In this document: positions 9,819 to 19,433 of the stretch, piece after piece | How positions within the stretch are numbered: position 1 is the stretch's first letter | Layout: the number at the start of each line of letters is the position of its first letter | From: Oxalobacter sp. | GTDB taxonomy: Bacteria; Pseudomonadota; Gammaproteobacteria; Burkholderiales; Burkholderiaceae_D | Assembly (NCBI GenBank): GCA_016291665.1 | Contig: JAEEYE010000003.1 | Coordinates: 60,926-124,925 of the forward strand | Reading direction: 5' to 3' | Length of the DNA stretch: 64,000 nucleotides | The notes under the pieces: model-generated | What the model was told of the DNA's origin: nothing | What the model saw: only the letters and a program-made list of their open reading frames with translations | The model's database searches: none | Program-made: the position numbers and the translations under genes

Positions 9819-10129
9819 TTTGCTTCCTTTCCAGTTGCGTCTTCCGGCGTACCTTTGGGACTTTCAGGCTTCCAGCCTTCTACCATCTTGACCGTCCCAT
9901 CGCCGAAAAAATAATTCTCCATCTGTTCCTTCAGGTATTTCCGGGCAGACTGATCGATCATGTTCAAGCGGTACTCATTGACCATCATCGTCTGTATCCG
10001 TTTCCAAGCCTCCCAGGCTTCCTTGGATACATTGTCAAAAAGCTTGGTTCCCAATTCACCCGGATAAGGCGGATAGTCGAGTCCCTCCGCTTCCTTTTCC
10101 AACTTGATGCAACGCACCATCCGTACCAT
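9815..10129 (-). CDS. yggX: Probable Fe(2+)-trafficking protein YggX
   Basis: Small cytoplasmic protein linked to iron handling and protection of Fe-S clusters from oxidation. It has 104 residues, slightly longer than the usual 90 because of a charged tail ([11 protein letters not shown]). Conserved YggX features are the N-terminal [23 protein letters not shown] with its single Cys at position 7, and [25 protein letters not shown]. The ATG at 10129 follows a perfect AGGAGG. It lies 20 nt after argA, a common betaproteobacterial pairing. Confidence 0.95.
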   Translation of the reverse strand: MVRMVRCIKLEKEAEGLDYPPYPGELGTKLFDNVSKEAWEAWKRIQTMMVNEYRLNMIDQSARKYLKEQMENYFFGDGTVKMVEGWKPESPKGTPEDATGKEAK

Positions 10130-10149
10130 TTATTCCTCCTACACAAGCG

Positions 10150-11454
10150 TTACAGCTTTTTCACCAACACCTGCGAGCGGCGTTGCCAGTTATAAATCCG
10201 TTTCTTGTCTTTCGGCAGATCATCCACCGTGGCATAGGAAAAGCCCTGCTGCAAGAACCAATGCGCTGTCTGCGTCGTCAGGATAAAGAGTGTCTCTACA
10301 CCCAAGCTCCTCGCCCTGTTTTCCATATGGGTTAGAATCCGTTCGCCATCACCTTCACCTTGCATTTCAGGATCGACAATCAGGCACGCCATTTCTGCCA
10401 TCTTTTCGGCCGGGAAAAGGTAAAGCGCAGCACAACCATAAATCACCCCGTCATGCTCCAGCACCGAAAAGTGGCCAATTTCGCGTTCGAGGAGTTCACG
10501 ACTGCGTTTAACCAGTGTCCCATTGGCTTCATAGGGCTCAATGAGTTTCAGGATAGCACCCACATCCTTAATTGTCGCTTCACGCAAGAGATCGACATCC
10601 TGCGGCGTCACCATCGTACCGACACCATCGTGGGTAAAGAGTTCCAACAAGATGGCTCCATCCGTGCTGTAAGGCACCAGGTGCGCACGGGGTACACCAC
10701 CCAGACTGGCCTTAATACAACACTTCAAGTAATACCCGGCATTTTCCTCAACCTTACCTTGGGTCAACAGAATATCAGCCTGACGTGGCGTGATGTCATG
10801 GATCTGGTTGCCTTCCCCATCAGTGATGACCGGTGTTTCGGTGAGGAAAATAAGCTTTGCGGCATCAAGTGCATCAGCAGCAGACACAGCCACGTCTTCC
10901 ATCAGGACATTGAAAGCCTCGCCCGTCGGGGAATAGCCCAATGGGGAAAGCAGCACAATGCCATCAGAATCCAGTATCGACTGGATTGCATCGGCTGCAA
11001 TCTTACGCACCCGACCTGTCCACTCGAGGTTGATCCCGTCGATAATGCCTAATGGTGTAGCCGTCACGAAGTTGCCCGAAATGACGCGCACCTCAGCGTG
11101 CGCCATCGGAGTATTGGGCAATCCCTGGCTGAATGCCGCCTCAATATCTAAGCGCAGTTCCCCTGCCGCTTCTTTCGCACATTCCAGTGCGTCATTGTCC
11201 GTGATACGGATCCCCTTGTAATAGCGGTTTTTGACATGGCGCAGGTTTAGCTGTTCTTCCACCTGGGGACGCAGGCCATGCACTAAGACGACCTTGATTC
11301 CCAAAGCATGTAAAAGCGACACATCATGCGCTAAGACAGTCAACTGGCCATCCTTGACCAGTTCACCAGGAAAGGCAACCACAAACGTCTGCCCCCTAAA
11401 CATATGGATGTAGGGTGCAGCCGAACGTAACCACTTCACAAACTGTTCTTCCAT
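10150..11454 (-). CDS. argA: Amino-acid N-acetyltransferase (N-acetylglutamate synthase)
   Basis: Makes N-acetylglutamate, first step of arginine synthesis, from glutamate and acetyl-CoA. The 434 residues comprise an N-terminal amino-acid-kinase domain (starting around VVAFPGELVKDGQLTVLAHDVSLLHALGIKVVLVHG), which binds the feedback inhibitor arginine, and a C-terminal GNAT acetyltransferase domain from about residue 290, with the acyl-CoA loop near CLIVDPEMQGEGDGERIL. It is first in argA-yggX-PEBP and divergent from hrpA over a 106-nt gap. AAGG precedes the ATG. Confidence 0.95.
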   Translation of the reverse strand: MEEQFVKWLRSAAPYIHMFRGQTFVVAFPGELVKDGQLTVLAHDVSLLHALGIKVVLVHGLRPQVEEQLNLRHVKNRYYKGIRITDNDALECAKEAAGELRLDIEAAFSQGLPNTPMAHAEVRVISGNFVTATPLGIIDGINLEWTGRVRKIAADAIQSILDSDGIVLLSPLGYSPTGEAFNVLMEDVAVSAADALDAAKLIFLTETPVITDGEGNQIHDITPRQADILLTQGKVEENAGYYLKCCIKASLGGVPRAHLVPYSTDGAILLELFTHDGVGTMVTPQDVDLLREATIKDVGAILKLIEPYEANGTLVKRSRELLEREIGHFSVLEHDGVIYGCAALYLFPAEKMAEMACLIVDPEMQGEGDGERILTHMENRARSLGVETLFILTTQTAHWFLQQGFSYATVDDLPKDKKRIYNWQRRSQVLVKKL

Positions 11455-11546
11455 CTTGAACCTTGGGAATGCTTGTTCAGTCCATACAAAATGACCCCGG
11501 ATACCCAGTCATAGGCAGTACCTAGGTCGTTTGCCAATTTCCCGAT

Positions 11547-11552
11547 TATAAT
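11547..11552 (+). promoter_or_regulatory. Consensus -10 (TATAAT) immediately before hrpA
   Basis: A perfect TATAAT ends nine bases before the hrpA ATG. Transcription would start about two bases before that codon, giving a leaderless or near-leaderless mRNA. No good -35 lies at 16-18 bp, and no Shine-Dalgarno sequence lies between the hexamer and the ATG. Confidence 0.5.
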
Positions 11553-11560
11553 GCGCGCAC

Positions 11561-14500
11561 ATGAGTGCTTCAGAATCTTTTTCTAAAAAACCACGCCAAG
11601 GCAGGCAATTTCGGCAAAATCCTGAAAAATCACTGCCCCAAGGCATCTTCCCGATTGCCTATCCAGAGGAACTGCCGGTTACGGCCAAGCGGCGGGAGAT
11701 TGCGATTGCGATTGCAACCAACCAAGTCATCATCGTCTGTGGTGAGACGGGGTCAGGTAAGACAACGCAGCTGCCTAAAATCTGCCTGGAGCTCGGACGT
11801 GGCTTAAAAGGGATGATCGGGCACACACAGCCCAGACGGATTGCTGCCAGCACGACCGCTAGGCGGATTGCCCGTGAGCTAGGCACGGAACTGGGCACCA
11901 CGGTCGGTTATAAGGTACGCTTCACCGACCACACAAGTCCTGACGCCTGCATCAAACTGATGACCGATGGCATCCTCCTGGCAGAAACCCAGACAGACCG
12001 GTTGCTGAAACAATACGACACCATCATCATCGATGAAGCCCACGAGAGGAGCCTTAACATCGACATCCTCTTGGGCTACTTAAAGCAAATCCTGCCCAAG
12101 CGGCCCGACCTAAAAATCATCGTCACATCAGCAACAATCGATGCGGAGCGCTTTTCCAAACACTTTACGATCAACGGCAAACCTGCTCCCATCATTGAAG
12201 TCTCCGGCAGGCTTTATCCTGTGGACATCTGGTACCGTCCCATCTTAGGCGGCACGGAATATGACAATAAGGAACGCCTCGCCGCCCGCCAGAACCGCGA
12301 TTTGATGGATGGGATTGTCGATGCCGTGGATGAGCTCTTCCGCATCGGATCTGGTGATGCACTCGTTTTCCTGCCAGGGGAACGTGAAATCCGTGATGCA
12401 GCTGAAGCCCTGCGCAAACAGCATCCGCCACACGTGCAGATCCTGCCACTTTATGCGCGCCTTTCCGCCCAAGAGCAGGACAGAATTTTCAAGCCGGGTA
12501 ACGCCAGGCGCATTATCTTGGCAACCAATGTCGCCGAAACGTCACTCACCGTCCCAGGCATCCGCTATGTGGTGGATACAGGTTTAGCACGTGTGAAGCG
12601 CTACAGTTACCGCAACAAGGTTGAACAACTGCATATTGAACCAATCTCGCAAGCAGCCGCCAACCAACGCTCTGGCCGTTGTGGCCGTGTAGAATCCGGC
12701 ATCTGTATCCGGCTCTATGAAGAAGCAGACTTCCAGTCTCGGCAACCTTATACGACGCCGGAAATCCTGCGCTCCTCCTTGGCATCCGTCATCTTGCGGA
12801 TGAAATCCTTAAGGTTGGATGACATTGACGACTTCCCCTTCATGGAACCCCCCATGAAGAAAGCCATTGCCGATGGTTACCAACTGCTCCAAGAACTGGG
12901 GGCATTGGACAACATGAACCAGATCACCCCCGTTGGCCGGGAACTAGCCCTTTTGCCTGTGGATCCCCGCATCGGCCGGATGATCATCGCCGCAAGAACG
13001 CATCAGTGCCTAAAAGAAATGCTGGTCATCGCGGCTGCCTTATCCATCCAAGATCCTAGGGAGCGGCCTTTAGAAGCCCAGGATGCTGCAGACAATGCAC
13101 ATAAGCAATTTGCAGACAACCGTTCAGAATTCCTGGGGCTCCTTAAAATCTGGCACTGGTTTGAAGAAGCAGTCAAACACAAGCAATCCAACCGCAAACT
13201 CCAAGAAAACTGCCGTGCCCACTTCCTCTCTTACCTAAGGCTACGAGAATGGCATGACATCCATTCACAGCTTTTAACCATCGTGCGTGAACGGAGCTGG
13301 CGCATCAACGAGACTGAGGCCACCTACGAGCAACTCCATCTGGCGCTCTTGACCGGCTTAATCGGCAACGTGGGCTGCAAAACAGAAGATGCAGCGGTTT
13401 TCCTGGGTGCCAGGGGCATCCGGTTCAGGGTCTGGCCAGGTTCTGCACTCGCGAAAAAGAACGGCCGGTGGGTTATGGCGGCTGAACTCATCGATACCAG
13501 CCGGCTCTATGCCAGGACGATTGCCAACATCCAACCAGAATGGATTGAGCGCGTCGCTCCGCACCTGATTAAGAAATCCTGGGGTGAACCCCATTGGGAA
13601 AAGAAACCGGCGCAGGTCTCTGCGATGGAGCGTGGGACGCTCTATGGGCTGACCGTCTACAGCCAACGGCGAATCCATTATGGGCCAATCAATCCTGATG
13701 AGGCGCGTGACATCTTCATCAAGGATGCATTAGTCAAAGGCGACTATGACACCAAAGCGGCTTTTTTCCGGCACAATCAGCAACTCGTCAAGGAAATCGA
13801 AAACATCGAACACCGCTCCAGAAAGCATGATGTTTTAGTTGACGAAAGCCTGATTGCCGCCTTTTATGATCAGACCATTCCCAAAGGCATCTTCAACGGC
13901 ATTTCCTTTGAAAAATGGCTGAAAACCGCCGTCAAAGACAACCCCAAGGTCTTATTCCTTAACAAAGACGACTTGATGCGCCATGAGGCTGCAGGCATCA
14001 CCACAGAACTTTTCCCGAAAACCATTAGCCCGGCCGGTATCGAGATGCCCCTTGATTACCATTTTGAGCCAGGCAGTTCCAGGGACGGTGTGACGCTCTC
14101 AATCCCCATTTATGCCTTGAACCAAGTCTCTGCCGAGCGTTGCGAATGGCTCGTACCCGGAATGCTCAAAGAAAAAGTACACCTGCTGATCAAGTCGCTC
14201 CCGCAGAAAATCCGACGCCATTGCATCCCGTTACCGGACTATGCACAGGGTTTTGTCGAGCGCATCAACCAAGCTGACGCCTTTGGCAAGGAACCGTTGC
14301 TTAATGCCATCATCAAGGATATCCGGGAGCAGACAAACGCCATCGCTAAAAAAGACGATTTCAGGCTGGAAACGCTGCCAGTACACCTTTTCATGAACTT
14401 TAAGGTGGTGGATGGTTATGGGCGGATGTTGGAGGCTTCGAGGAACCTGGACACCTTACGTGCAAACTTTGGGCACGAAGCAAGAAATGCCTTCCAGAAA

Positions 14501-15484
14501 CTGGCTGCACTGCGCACGAAAAAAACACCAGCCGAAGAAAACGAGCCCATAAAGCAGCAAAATACGCCATCCGTTGCAGAATTGCCGGCTCAAGAAATCC
14601 CTGTCACGCAATCAGGTACCGTCAAAATCACCACCTGGGACTTCGAGCCACTCCCTGAAATCTTAGAAATCAAGCGGGGAAGCGCATCGTTGATCGGCTA
14701 CCCGGCATTAGTCGATAAGGGCGACCATTGTGAAATCGAAGTCTTTGATGAACTACCGCTCGCCCAAACCACACACCATGCAGGCGTCAGGCGCCTTTTT
14801 GCATTGCAGGTCAAAGAGCAGCTCAAGTTCATGACCAAGAATATCCGTGGCTTAGCTGACATGGGCATGCTTTTCATGAAACTGGGTACGCAGGAAGAAC
14901 TCGCCGCCCAAATCCAGGAAGCTGCCTTGGAAGCCGCTTTCATGTATACACCGTTGCCAGAAAAAGCGCTCGACTTCGAAAAACGACGCATGGAAGGCAA
15001 AGCTCGCATCGGCTTAATCGGCAACGAAATCGCCTCCTTAATCCAGCAGATCCTGACCGAATACCAAACTGTCCAACGCAAGATGGCGTCCTTAAAGGGG
15101 CACGATGAGACATTACAGGACATCAACGAACAGTTGGCTAGCTTGATGACGAAGCGCTTCATCGCAGAAAACCCGTTAGAACGCCTAAAGCACTTCCCCC
15201 GCTATCTGAAAGCCTGTGGGGTGCGGATTGATAAATGCCGAAACGATGCGCAACGCGATAAGAACCAGATGGCACTCTGGCAGGAAGCGGCAACCCCTTA
15301 CTTCAGGATGGAGAAGGAATTGCGCCGCAAAAAAGGCGCGCCCGCAAACCCAAGGCTTACCGAATACCGCTGGATGCTGGAAGAGCTACGGGTATCCCTT
15401 TTTGCGCAGGAACTGAGGACACCATTCCCAGTGTCCGTCAAACGGCTTGCGAAAGTCTGGCTGTCCATCCTTCAACAAAGCTGA
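11561..15484 (+). CDS. hrpA: ATP-dependent RNA helicase HrpA (DEAH box)
   Basis: Large DEAH-box RNA helicase; in E. coli it acts in mRNA processing and rescue of stalled ribosomes. The length of 1307 residues matches E. coli HrpA. Motifs in order: Walker A GETGSGKTTQ, TQPRRIAA, DEAH at about 159-162, SATID, FLPGEREI, NVAETSLTVPGI and QRSGRCGR. The helicase-associated and OB-fold regions follow, then a long C-terminal DUF3418-type part. It is the only gene between argA and the convergent lptG. The start has no ribosome binding site and a TATAAT hexamer lies just upstream. Confidence 0.96.
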   Translation: MSASESFSKKPRQGRQFRQNPEKSLPQGIFPIAYPEELPVTAKRREIAIAIATNQVIIVCGETGSGKTTQLPKICLELGRGLKGMIGHTQPRRIAASTTARRIARELGTELGTTVGYKVRFTDHTSPDACIKLMTDGILLAETQTDRLLKQYDTIIIDEAHERSLNIDILLGYLKQILPKRPDLKIIVTSATIDAERFSKHFTINGKPAPIIEVSGRLYPVDIWYRPILGGTEYDNKERLAARQNRDLMDGIVDAVDELFRIGSGDALVFLPGEREIRDAAEALRKQHPPHVQILPLYARLSAQEQDRIFKPGNARRIILATNVAETSLTVPGIRYVVDTGLARVKRYSYRNKVEQLHIEPISQAAANQRSGRCGRVESGICIRLYEEADFQSRQPYTTPEILRSSLASVILRMKSLRLDDIDDFPFMEPPMKKAIADGYQLLQELGALDNMNQITPVGRELALLPVDPRIGRMIIAARTHQCLKEMLVIAAALSIQDPRERPLEAQDAADNAHKQFADNRSEFLGLLKIWHWFEEAVKHKQSNRKLQENCRAHFLSYLRLREWHDIHSQLLTIVRERSWRINETEATYEQLHLALLTGLIGNVGCKTEDAAVFLGARGIRFRVWPGSALAKKNGRWVMAAELIDTSRLYARTIANIQPEWIERVAPHLIKKSWGEPHWEKKPAQVSAMERGTLYGLTVYSQRRIHYGPINPDEARDIFIKDALVKGDYDTKAAFFRHNQQLVKEIENIEHRSRKHDVLVDESLIAAFYDQTIPKGIFNGISFEKWLKTAVKDNPKVLFLNKDDLMRHEAAGITTELFPKTISPAGIEMPLDYHFEPGSSRDGVTLSIPIYALNQVSAERCEWLVPGMLKEKVHLLIKSLPQKIRRHCIPLPDYAQGFVERINQADAFGKEPLLNAIIKDIREQTNAIAKKDDFRLETLPVHLFMNFKVVDGYGRMLEASRNLDTLRANFGHEARNAFQKLAALRTKKTPAEENEPIKQQNTPSVAELPAQEIPVTQSGTVKITTWDFEPLPEILEIKRGSASLIGYPALVDKGDHCEIEVFDELPLAQTTHHAGVRRLFALQVKEQLKFMTKNIRGLADMGMLFMKLGTQEELAAQIQEAALEAAFMYTPLPEKALDFEKRRMEGKARIGLIGNEIASLIQQILTEYQTVQRKMASLKGHDETLQDINEQLASLMTKRFIAENPLERLKHFPRYLKACGVRIDKCRNDAQRDKNQMALWQEAATPYFRMEKELRRKKGAPANPRLTEYRWMLEELRVSLFAQELRTPFPVSVKRLAKVWLSILQQS

Positions 15485-15524
15485 CTGCAAAAACCAGAGA
15501 ACAATGGACGCAATTTGGGTACAG

Positions 15525-16673
15525 CTAATGCCGCTCGACCCACCATAGGGCATAGATTGCGCAGACCAAGAACATAAAGCTCGGGAAGGCAGCGGTAAAG
15601 AGCGCCGGCCATCCGTTCAGCAAGCCGATATGCGAGAACAGGTTGTTGAAGAGCACAAAGGCAATCCCAATCATAATCCCGACAAAGATCTTCAGGCTTA
15701 TGCCGCCCGTCCTGAAATGCAGGTACGCAAACGGTAAAGCCAATCCCATCATCACGAAAACCGTGAACGGAAAGATGATTTTCTTCCAAAAGGCAATCTG
15801 ATAAAGCGACGCATCCTGTTTGTTCTCTTCCAGATGCCGGTTGTAACGGAAAAGCTCAACCGCCGACATCCTGTTGGGATCCATCGAGGTCACCGCTAGG
15901 ATCTTCGGTGTCACCTCGGACTTTAACGTCATCGTATCGAGCTTAGTGCGCTTGACCTGCGGGGCTGTCTCAGGATATTTCTTTTCCTTGTCATTGGATG
16001 GTGGCGTAAACTCTTCGACCTCGACACCTGAGAGCACCCACACGTTGGCGCCACGGTATTTCCCCTTTTCAGCTGAAATCACCTTGACGAGCTCGCGCTT
16101 GTTGTTGAATTCAAAAATGCGACCAGCCGCAAAAGAGCGACCATTCGGGTGCATGACCTTGAAATTCATATACCGGTTGCCAATCGGACGGTTGGCCTTA
16201 CCCGCACGGATGATGTCCTTACTCCACATCCCGGTCTTGAGTTTTTCCGACGTACTCTTCTCAACCAAGGCATTCTTAAAATCAGCAGCTTTGCGTGACG
16301 TGATTGGTGAGAGCCCTTCACCAACGGCAAAAGTAAAGATCAGGAACAGGACACCCACCTTCACCATCATCTTCACGGCATCGAAAGTCGAAAGCGAAGA
16401 CACCCGCATGATGGTGAATTCCGAATTGTTGGCGAATGTCGCCATCGCATAGATGGCGCCAATCAACACGGCAAAAGGCATCAGCTCATAGACATACGCA
16501 GGGATCCCTAAGGCAATATAAATCAATGCCTGAAGCAAATGATAACGTCCCTTACCAACAATCGGAATTTCGTTAATCAGGTCAAAGAATGCAAAAAGCC
16601 CGATAAACGCAATCAGGACGAATGCGACACTCTTTAAGATCTGGGTCAGGAAGTAACGCTGCAGAATCCTCAT
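15525..16673 (-). CDS. lptG: LPS export ABC transporter permease LptG
   Basis: Inner-membrane permease of the LptB2FG machine that extracts lipopolysaccharide and passes it to LptC and the periplasmic bridge. The 382 residues show the YjgP/YjgQ plan: N-terminal membrane helices (SVAFVLIAFIGLFAFF; YELMPFAVLIGAIYAMATF), a large periplasmic beta-jellyroll from about 120 to 300, then C-terminal helices ending VCAIYALWWVERH. The NNSEFTIMRVSSLS coupling helix is conserved. Its ATG overlaps the lptF stop by 4 nt (ATGA), so the pair is translationally coupled. Confidence 0.95.
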   Translation of the reverse strand: MRILQRYFLTQILKSVAFVLIAFIGLFAFFDLINEIPIVGKGRYHLLQALIYIALGIPAYVYELMPFAVLIGAIYAMATFANNSEFTIMRVSSLSTFDAVKMMVKVGVLFLIFTFAVGEGLSPITSRKAADFKNALVEKSTSEKLKTGMWSKDIIRAGKANRPIGNRYMNFKVMHPNGRSFAAGRIFEFNNKRELVKVISAEKGKYRGANVWVLSGVEVEEFTPPSNDKEKKYPETAPQVKRTKLDTMTLKSEVTPKILAVTSMDPNRMSAVELFRYNRHLEENKQDASLYQIAFWKKIIFPFTVFVMMGLALPFAYLHFRTGGISLKIFVGIMIGIAFVLFNNLFSHIGLLNGWPALFTAAFPSFMFLVCAIYALWWVERH

Positions 16674-17821
16674 TTGCCGTCACCTTCCTTGTCTTCCAGT
16701 TTCTTGATGCGTTTCTGGCGCATGCTGGCAAACCAGGCATACGGATGGTGTGGGCTGTTGATCCCCAAACGCCACGCAAACAGGCAGAAAACGATGATGG
16801 CAATGATCAAATGCAACGGCCACCAAGCCATCGCAAAATTGATCCGGTCATGCGAGACGAAGTTCTGGAAGAAACTCGTCATATTACTGTATGCCAGGTA
16901 CAGCAGTACCGCCAAAATCAGGTTGAACGAACGTCCCGCACGGGGGTTCACAAACCCCAACGGTATGGCCAAGAGCATCAACAGCAAGCACATAAACGGC
17001 AGGCCTATTCGCCAGACCAACTCACCCCGTTTCTTGCTCGTCGGGCGCTCAAGGAGCTCCTTCATCGTTAACGAACGCGTGGATGTCTCATCGAGTTCAT
17101 AGACGAAATCGTCTTTCTCAGCCATAAAAGACGTATATTTCTGGAACCGCATGAAGCCGGACTCGGACTTATCAAGCGCCTCATCGTAACGCAAGCCATT
17201 GCGTAACAACAGGAAACGGTCGCCCTTGCTGTCGTTGTAAATACGACCGGATTGCGCAAGCACCGTACTGAACCGGTTGTCACGGATCGTATGGATGAAG
17301 ACGTTTTTCACGTCTTCGCCATTGTCATCAATCGATTCGATGTAAAAGATGCGATCGCCCATCGCAGATTCCTGGAACTTCCCAGGCGAGAGGCGGGCCA
17401 AGTCTTCACGTTTTTCAAAACGTTCACGGAATTCAGCACTCTGGCGATATGCCCAAGGGGTAACGGAAAAACCCAAGATAGCGACAATAACGATAATCGG
17501 TGCGCCAAACTCAAGGACAGGTCGTATCCAGCGCGTCAGACTCAAGCCTGAGGAAAACCAGACAACCATCTCAGAGTCGCGGTAACTTCGCGTGACCACC
17601 AGCAATACCGCAATGAACGCCGTCAGGATCAGGATGATCGGCATGTAGTTCAACGAGGTGAACCCAATCAAAGCCAGTACGTCATCAGATGCAATCTTAC
17701 CCTTGGCCGCCTGGCCCAGGATACGGATCAGCATCATCGTGATGGTAATGGTCGACAGGGTCAGGAAAACACCAGCAGCCGTCGTATAGAGTTCACGTTT
17801 TAACGCACGTTGAAAAATCAT
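16670..17821 (-). CDS. lptF: LPS export ABC transporter permease LptF
   Basis: Partner of LptG in the LptB2FG lipopolysaccharide transporter. The 383 residues begin MIFQRALKRELYTTAAGVFLTL, typical of LptF, and contain the cytoplasmic coupling helix RDSEMVVWFSSGLS, a periplasmic jellyroll and C-terminal membrane helices (LPFMCLLLMLLAIPLGFVNPRAG). It is first of the two-gene operon. Its start codon overlaps the upstream end of the pepA frame, so the lptF and pepA promoters must overlap each other's 5' regions. No clear Shine-Dalgarno sequence precedes this ATG. Confidence 0.95.
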   Translation of the reverse strand: MIFQRALKRELYTTAAGVFLTLSTITITMMLIRILGQAAKGKIASDDVLALIGFTSLNYMPIILILTAFIAVLLVVTRSYRDSEMVVWFSSGLSLTRWIRPVLEFGAPIIVIVAILGFSVTPWAYRQSAEFRERFEKREDLARLSPGKFQESAMGDRIFYIESIDDNGEDVKNVFIHTIRDNRFSTVLAQSGRIYNDSKGDRFLLLRNGLRYDEALDKSESGFMRFQKYTSFMAEKDDFVYELDETSTRSLTMKELLERPTSKKRGELVWRIGLPFMCLLLMLLAIPLGFVNPRAGRSFNLILAVLLYLAYSNMTSFFQNFVSHDRINFAMAWWPLHLIIAIIVFCLFAWRLGINSPHHPYAWFASMRQKRIKKLEDKEGDGK

Positions 17822-17828
17822 GAGCGGT

Positions 17829-17834
17829 TATAAT
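17829..17834 (+). promoter_or_regulatory. Consensus -10 (TATAAT) for pepA
   Basis: A perfect TATAAT lies 21 nt before the pepA ATG and 7 nt from the lptF start on the other strand. Transcription from it would begin at or next to the CGGAGG ribosome binding site (17841-17846), giving a very short leader. A TTGAAA upstream is only 13 bp away, too close for a normal -35. Confidence 0.5.
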
Positions 17835-17855
17835 GGTACACGGAGGATTCAAACA

Positions 17856-19352
17856 ATGGACTTTAGCACAAAATCAGCAGATAAAAAAAACTCTCTTCAA
17901 ACAATTAAGACCGACTGCCTGGCAATTGGCATTGATAACAACGGAAAACCCGCCTGTAATGAAACACTACCAGACGGTTTAGCCCAAGCCATCCAAGCAC
18001 TTTATGCCACCGGCGACATCACCGGTAAACCCGGCACAGTCCTCTTAACCAACGCCCCTGAAGGTCTTGCCGCCAAACGGCTACTCCTTGTCGGACTTGG
18101 CGATGAAAAGCGCTCTTCCAAGGATGCTAGAAAAGCCATCGACACATTAACTGGTGCATTGAAACCCATCAATGCCAAAAATGTCCTAGTCGCGCTTCCA
18201 AAGGGTCTCGTCAATGGCAACACGGATGAGACCGTCTACACCTTGGTAACCAGCTTTTACAGCCAGACATACCAGCCCGGCGCATTCAAGAAAAAGAAAG
18301 CCCCCGCTTACAAAATCCAAAAGGTTGTATTGTACATTCCTTCAGCCGATACAGCTATTGTTAAAAAAGCGCTAGCCCAGGCAAAAGCCATCAACGAAGG
18401 CAGGAATTACGCCAAAGACTTAGGCAACCTGCCGGCCAACATCTGTACGCCTTCTTACTTGGCCAAAGAAGCCCTGTCACTTGCCAAACAGTATGGCTTT
18501 ACCGTTGAAGTGCTTGAGAAGAAACAGATTGAATCCCTTAAGATGGGCAGTTTCCTGTCTGTGGCCAAAGGCAGTGACGAACCACCACGGCTCATTATCT
18601 TAAAGCACACGAAAGGCAAAGCCAAGGAAGCTCCAGCTGTGCTCGTCGGCAAAGGCATCACCTTTGACTCAGGCGGTATTTCCCTGAAACCCGGTGCCGG
18701 CATGGATGAAATGAAATACGATATGTGTGGTGCCGCTTCCGTCCTGGGAACGTTTAAGGCCATTGGCGAAATGGGTCTCAAATCCAACGTCATCGGCATC
18801 ATCCCGACCTGCGAAAACATGCCATCCGGCAAAGCCAACAAACCAGGCGACATCGTCACCTCGATGTCTGGGCAGACGATTGAAATCCTCAACACCGATG
18901 CCGAAGGACGCCTAATCCTCTGTGACGCGCTAACCTATGCAGAACGTTTCAAGCCTGATGCCGTCGTTGACATCGCCACCCTGACCGGTGCCTGCATCAT
19001 TGCTTTGGGGCATATCAAGAGCGGTCTCTTTACCCGGGACGATGAAGCACACGAAGCACTGGCCGCAGCACTCACCCAAGCCGCCAAGTCGACAAACGAT
19101 CCCCTCTGGCGGCTACCGGTTGACGATGCTTACCAGTCACAGCTCGATTCCAACTTTGCTGATATGGCGAACGTCGGTGGGCGTCCAGCAGGCAGCATCA
19201 CTGCAGCGTGCTTTTTGGAGCGCTTTACCAAGCAATACACTTGGGCACACTTGGATGTGGCAGGTACCGCATGGACCAGCGGCAAAAATAAAGGCGCAAC
19301 GGGACGCCCCGTCCCCCTGCTATGCCAGTGGCTGATTGACCGCAAAGGTTAA
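17856..19352 (+). CDS. pepA: Leucyl aminopeptidase (cytosol aminopeptidase)
   Basis: Manganese/zinc M17 aminopeptidase that removes N-terminal residues and, in some bacteria, binds DNA. It has 498 residues from the ATG at 17856, which has CGGAGG nine bases upstream; the frame is open from 17820 but that start overlaps lptF and has no site. Catalytic motifs seen: VGKGITFDSGGISLKPG with the metal-binding Lys and Asp, then MKYDMCGAASVLG, and the family signature NTDAEGRL. The arrangement divergent from lptF is common in Proteobacteria. holC, which often follows pepA, is absent here. Confidence 0.96.
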   Translation: MDFSTKSADKKNSLQTIKTDCLAIGIDNNGKPACNETLPDGLAQAIQALYATGDITGKPGTVLLTNAPEGLAAKRLLLVGLGDEKRSSKDARKAIDTLTGALKPINAKNVLVALPKGLVNGNTDETVYTLVTSFYSQTYQPGAFKKKKAPAYKIQKVVLYIPSADTAIVKKALAQAKAINEGRNYAKDLGNLPANICTPSYLAKEALSLAKQYGFTVEVLEKKQIESLKMGSFLSVAKGSDEPPRLIILKHTKGKAKEAPAVLVGKGITFDSGGISLKPGAGMDEMKYDMCGAASVLGTFKAIGEMGLKSNVIGIIPTCENMPSGKANKPGDIVTSMSGQTIEILNTDAEGRLILCDALTYAERFKPDAVVDIATLTGACIIALGHIKSGLFTRDDEAHEALAAALTQAAKSTNDPLWRLPVDDAYQSQLDSNFADMANVGGRPAGSITAACFLERFTKQYTWAHLDVAGTAWTSGKNKGATGRPVPLLCQWLIDRKG

Positions 19353-19361
19353 ACCGCATGC

Positions 19362-19405
19362 GCAAAACCAAAATGGGGTGGAAGGTTTGATGCCTTCTCA
19401 CCCCA
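19362..19405 (-). terminator. Terminator between pepA and the acidic-protein gene, probably bidirectional
   Basis: TGGGGTG (19374-19380) pairs with CACCCCA (19399-19405), extended by an inner AAGG/CCTT stem. On the minus strand it is followed by TTTTGGTTTTG. It lies between convergent genes and can serve both. Confidence 0.65.
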
Positions 19406-19433
19406 CTGTTTGGTCAAAACAGCAATTCAAAAA

